Below, piece after piece: positions 35,551 through 37,074 of a stretch of 37,074 bases of DNA; the stretch's first letter is position 1; each line of letters starts with the position of its first letter. The stretch is from assembly GCA_041739275.1 (NCBI GenBank), contig JBGSOF010000008.1, positions 1 through 37,074 on the forward strand, read 5' to 3'. Below the pieces are notes generated by a model, which was given only the letters and a program-made list of their open reading frames with translations, ran no database searches and was not told the origin of the DNA. The DNA comes from WGMI01 sp041739275. Its GTDB lineage: Bacteria > Bacteroidota > Bacteroidia > Flavobacteriales > Schleiferiaceae. The position numbers and the translations under genes are program-made.

Positions 35551-36767
35551 TGAGCAGTAAGACCAAAACCGCCGCCACGAAGGAAGAGGCAACGCCCGAG
35601 CTGGTGCCGAAGCTGCGGTTTCCCGGCTTCAGCGGTTCATGGGCTTACGAGCCGCTATCGAAAGTTCTAAAGGAACACAAACTCAAAAACGCAGACGGAC
35701 GGGAAGTCTTCTCGGTCTCAATGGAATACGGCATCGTCAACCAGATCGAACTCTTGGGTCGCAGTTACGCAGCCGCTGACACTTCGCACTACACCGTCGG
35801 ACGGCGCTACGATGTCGTTTACACGAAGAGCCCTCTGAAGGCCTTCCCTTTTGGCATCGTGAAGCAATGCAAGTTTGACGGAGAAGTAGCGCTCTCGCCA
35901 CTCTACGGCGTCTTCACACCGCCCAACCCGCATTTGGGTTTGATGATCGAGGCCTATTTTGAATCGCCAAACCGGTCGAAGGACTTCCTTTCGCCGCTCT
36001 GCCAAAAGGGAGCGAAGAATACGCTCCAGATCACCAACACGACTTTCCTGTCTGGCCGTTTGCCGCTTCCGACGCAGCCCACCGAACAACAAAAAATCGC
36101 AGAGTGCCTGAGTTCGGTGGACGAGCTGATGGCCGCGCAAGCGCGGAAAGTGGACGCGCTCAAGACCCATAAAAAAGGGCTGATGCAGCAGCTTTTCCCC
36201 CGCGAAGGCGAAACCCAACCCCGCCTCCGCTTTCCGGAGTTTCGGGGAGCGGAGGGTTGGGCCGTTAAACCATTCGATGAACTGTTCACCGTTGGAAACG
36301 GCAGAGACTACAAACACTTGGAGGCAGGAGATGTGCCCGTGTATGGCTCGGGCGGCTACATGCTCTCCGTGAACGATTATCTGTACGAAGGAGAAAGCGT
36401 GTGCATCGGCAGAAAGGGAACCATCAACAATCCAATGTTCCTGACCGGGCGCTTTTGGACGGTGGACACGTTGTTTTATACCCATTCGTTTAAGGAATGC
36501 CTGCCCAAGTTCATCTTCGCGATTTTTCAGCAAATTGATTGGCTTAAGCACAATGAGGCAGGTGGCGTTCCAAGCCTTTCAAAGACCAATATCCAGAAGA
36601 TCCAAACGGCGGTCCCCAAAACCGCTGAACAACAAAAAATCGCCGAGTGCCTGAGTTCGGTGGACGAGCTGATCGCCGCGCAAGCGCGGAAACTGGACGC
36701 GCTCAAGACCCACAAGCAAGGCCTCATGCAGCGGCTTTTTCCCTCCCCGGAGGAGGTGGGGGCATGA
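35547..36767 (+). CDS. hsdS: Type I restriction specificity subunit HsdS
   Basis: A 406-residue DNA-recognition subunit that, with HsdM, reads a bipartite site. It has two target-recognition domains: TRD1 at about 21-178 (begins PKLRFPGF) and TRD2 at about 225-360 (begins PRLRFPEF). After each comes a conserved helical spacer: 180-218 (EQQKIAECLSSVDELMAAQA, QQLFP) and 361-399 (EQQKIAECLSSVDELIAAQA, QRLFP). These spacers are nearly identical and are encoded by 117-bp direct repeats. This is the typical pseudo-twofold HsdS architecture. It overlaps the KilA-N stop by 4 bp. Confidence 0.95.
   Translation: MMSSKTKTAATKEEATPELVPKLRFPGFSGSWAYEPLSKVLKEHKLKNADGREVFSVSMEYGIVNQIELLGRSYAAADTSHYTVGRRYDVVYTKSPLKAFPFGIVKQCKFDGEVALSPLYGVFTPPNPHLGLMIEAYFESPNRSKDFLSPLCQKGAKNTLQITNTTFLSGRLPLPTQPTEQQKIAECLSSVDELMAAQARKVDALKTHKKGLMQQLFPREGETQPRLRFPEFRGAEGWAVKPFDELFTVGNGRDYKHLEAGDVPVYGSGGYMLSVNDYLYEGESVCIGRKGTINNPMFLTGRFWTVDTLFYTHSFKECLPKFIFAIFQQIDWLKHNEAGGVPSLSKTNIQKIQTAVPKTAEQQKIAECLSSVDELIAAQARKLDALKTHKQGLMQRLFPSPEEVGA
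36084..36200 (+). repeat. hsdS internal direct repeat, copy 1
   Basis: Begins GAACAACAAAAAATCGC and covers the first conserved spacer; about 90% identical to 36627-36743 by eye. Confidence 0.85.
36627..36743 (+). repeat. hsdS internal direct repeat, copy 2
   Basis: The second conserved spacer, equal in length to copy 1. Recombination between the two would swap or delete TRD2. Confidence 0.85.
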
Positions 36768-36799
36768 ACCGGGCCGGATTTCACCCGGTTTCAATTTGT

Positions 36800-36853
36800 G
36801 ACGCAGTGCGTCGCGAATTGGGAAATCTCCAATATGGAACGCAATGCGTTCCA
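36800..36853. repeat. Two short palindromes between hsdS and yhcG
   Basis: At 36800-36812 arms GACGCA/TGCGTC flank one base, and at 36835-36853 arms TGGAACGCA/TGCGTTCCA flank one base. The core CGCA-N-TGCG is shared by both, and resembles the palindrome at 5059-5079 (CCGC-AAC-GCGG). They are REP-like. Confidence 0.55.
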
Positions 36854-36891
36854 AATGGTGCAGTGAAACCAACGCAAAAGAACCATCAGCC

Positions 36892-37074
36892 ATGACCGAT
36901 CCTCGCCAAGACCTCGCCAAATCATCCGCCCACCCAGAAGGGATTCCCCCTTTGCTGGAAGCCCTTCGTGGCTTGATCGTTCAGGCCCGGCAGAAGGTGC
37001 TACGGGCCGCAGATACCGCCCAAGTCCAAACTTACTGGGAAATCGGCAGGCACATCGTTGAGTTTGAGCAGGGA
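36892..37074 (+). CDS. YhcG/DUF1016 PDDEXK nuclease, N-terminal fragment cut by the window end
   Basis: The first 61 residues are visible: MTDPRQDLAKSSAHPEGIPP, then LRGLIVQARQKVLRAADTAQ and VQTYWEIGRHIVEFEQG, the DUF1016 N-terminal domain of YhcG-type proteins. The catalytic PDDEXK half lies beyond the window. These nucleases are often carried beside type I restriction genes. It follows hsdS by 124 bp, a gap with two palindromes. Confidence 0.85.
   Translation, partial: MTDPRQDLAKSSAHPEGIPPLLEALRGLIVQARQKVLRAADTAQVQTYWEIGRHIVEFEQG

Overview
The window looks like a chromosomal segment of a GC-moderate (about 50-55%) Bacteroidota bacterium, most probably in or near the Flavobacteriales. The evidence is the protein sequences (RpoB/RpoC, a DUF3467 gene directly after rpoC, a MetS-type small transporter subunit, AlbA_2, PspC-like), the near absence of Shine-Dalgarno sequences, and several promoters of the Bacteroidota type (TTG, about 19 nt, TAnnTTTG). 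Species cannot be named from the sequence.

Layout. (1) 1-1287: an IS3-family insertion sequence whose left inverted repeat begins exactly at base 1, with orfA and orfB joined by a -1 slippery site. (2) 1.5-4.7 kb: a thioredoxin-like protein, a convergent ornithine aminotransferase (rocD), an AT-rich gap and an AlbA_2 (Schlafen-type) protein. (3) 4.7-5.8 kb: a gene-free stretch with a cluster of palindromes, ending in the terminator of the next unit. (4) 5.8-19.6 kb, all minus strand: one large expression unit read tRNA-Thr(TGT), tRNA-Tyr, tRNA-Gly, tRNA-Thr(GGT), tuf, tRNA-Trp, secE, nusG, rplK, rplA, rplJ, rplL, rpoB, rpoC, DUF3467, terminator. A good promoter precedes the first tRNA. (5) 19.6-26.5 kb, minus strand: raiA/hpf, xerC, rpsU, an acyl-CoA dehydrogenase, a helix-hairpin-helix protein, a two-part NSS transporter (large subunit plus MetS-like peptide), an RmlD-like reductase and a PspC-like protein. 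(6) 26.6-29.6 kb: a geranylgeranyl-reductase-family flavoprotein, divergent from a membrane-anchored AsmA-like protein broken by a 7-bp tandem duplication. (7) 29.8-31.4 kb: a YCII/DGPF protein and its ECF42-type sigma factor. (8) 31.5-37.1 kb, plus strand: a type I restriction cassette with hsdR, a 42-codon ORF, a KilA-N protein, hsdS and the start of a YhcG/DUF1016 nuclease. No hsdM is in view.

Most notable points. rpoC carries an in-frame amber codon exactly where a conserved serine is expected, followed by 71 further codons of perfectly conserved RpoC C-terminus. The AsmA-like gene is split by a 7-bp duplication that could be phase-variable, decayed or an error. The hsdR-kilA interval has a perfect 24-bp palindrome and a second dyad inside a short ORF that overlaps hsdR. 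The hsdR gene changes base composition near its 3' end, and hsdS contains two nearly identical 117-bp direct repeats. These point to a recombining defence locus. No CRISPR array or rRNA gene was seen.
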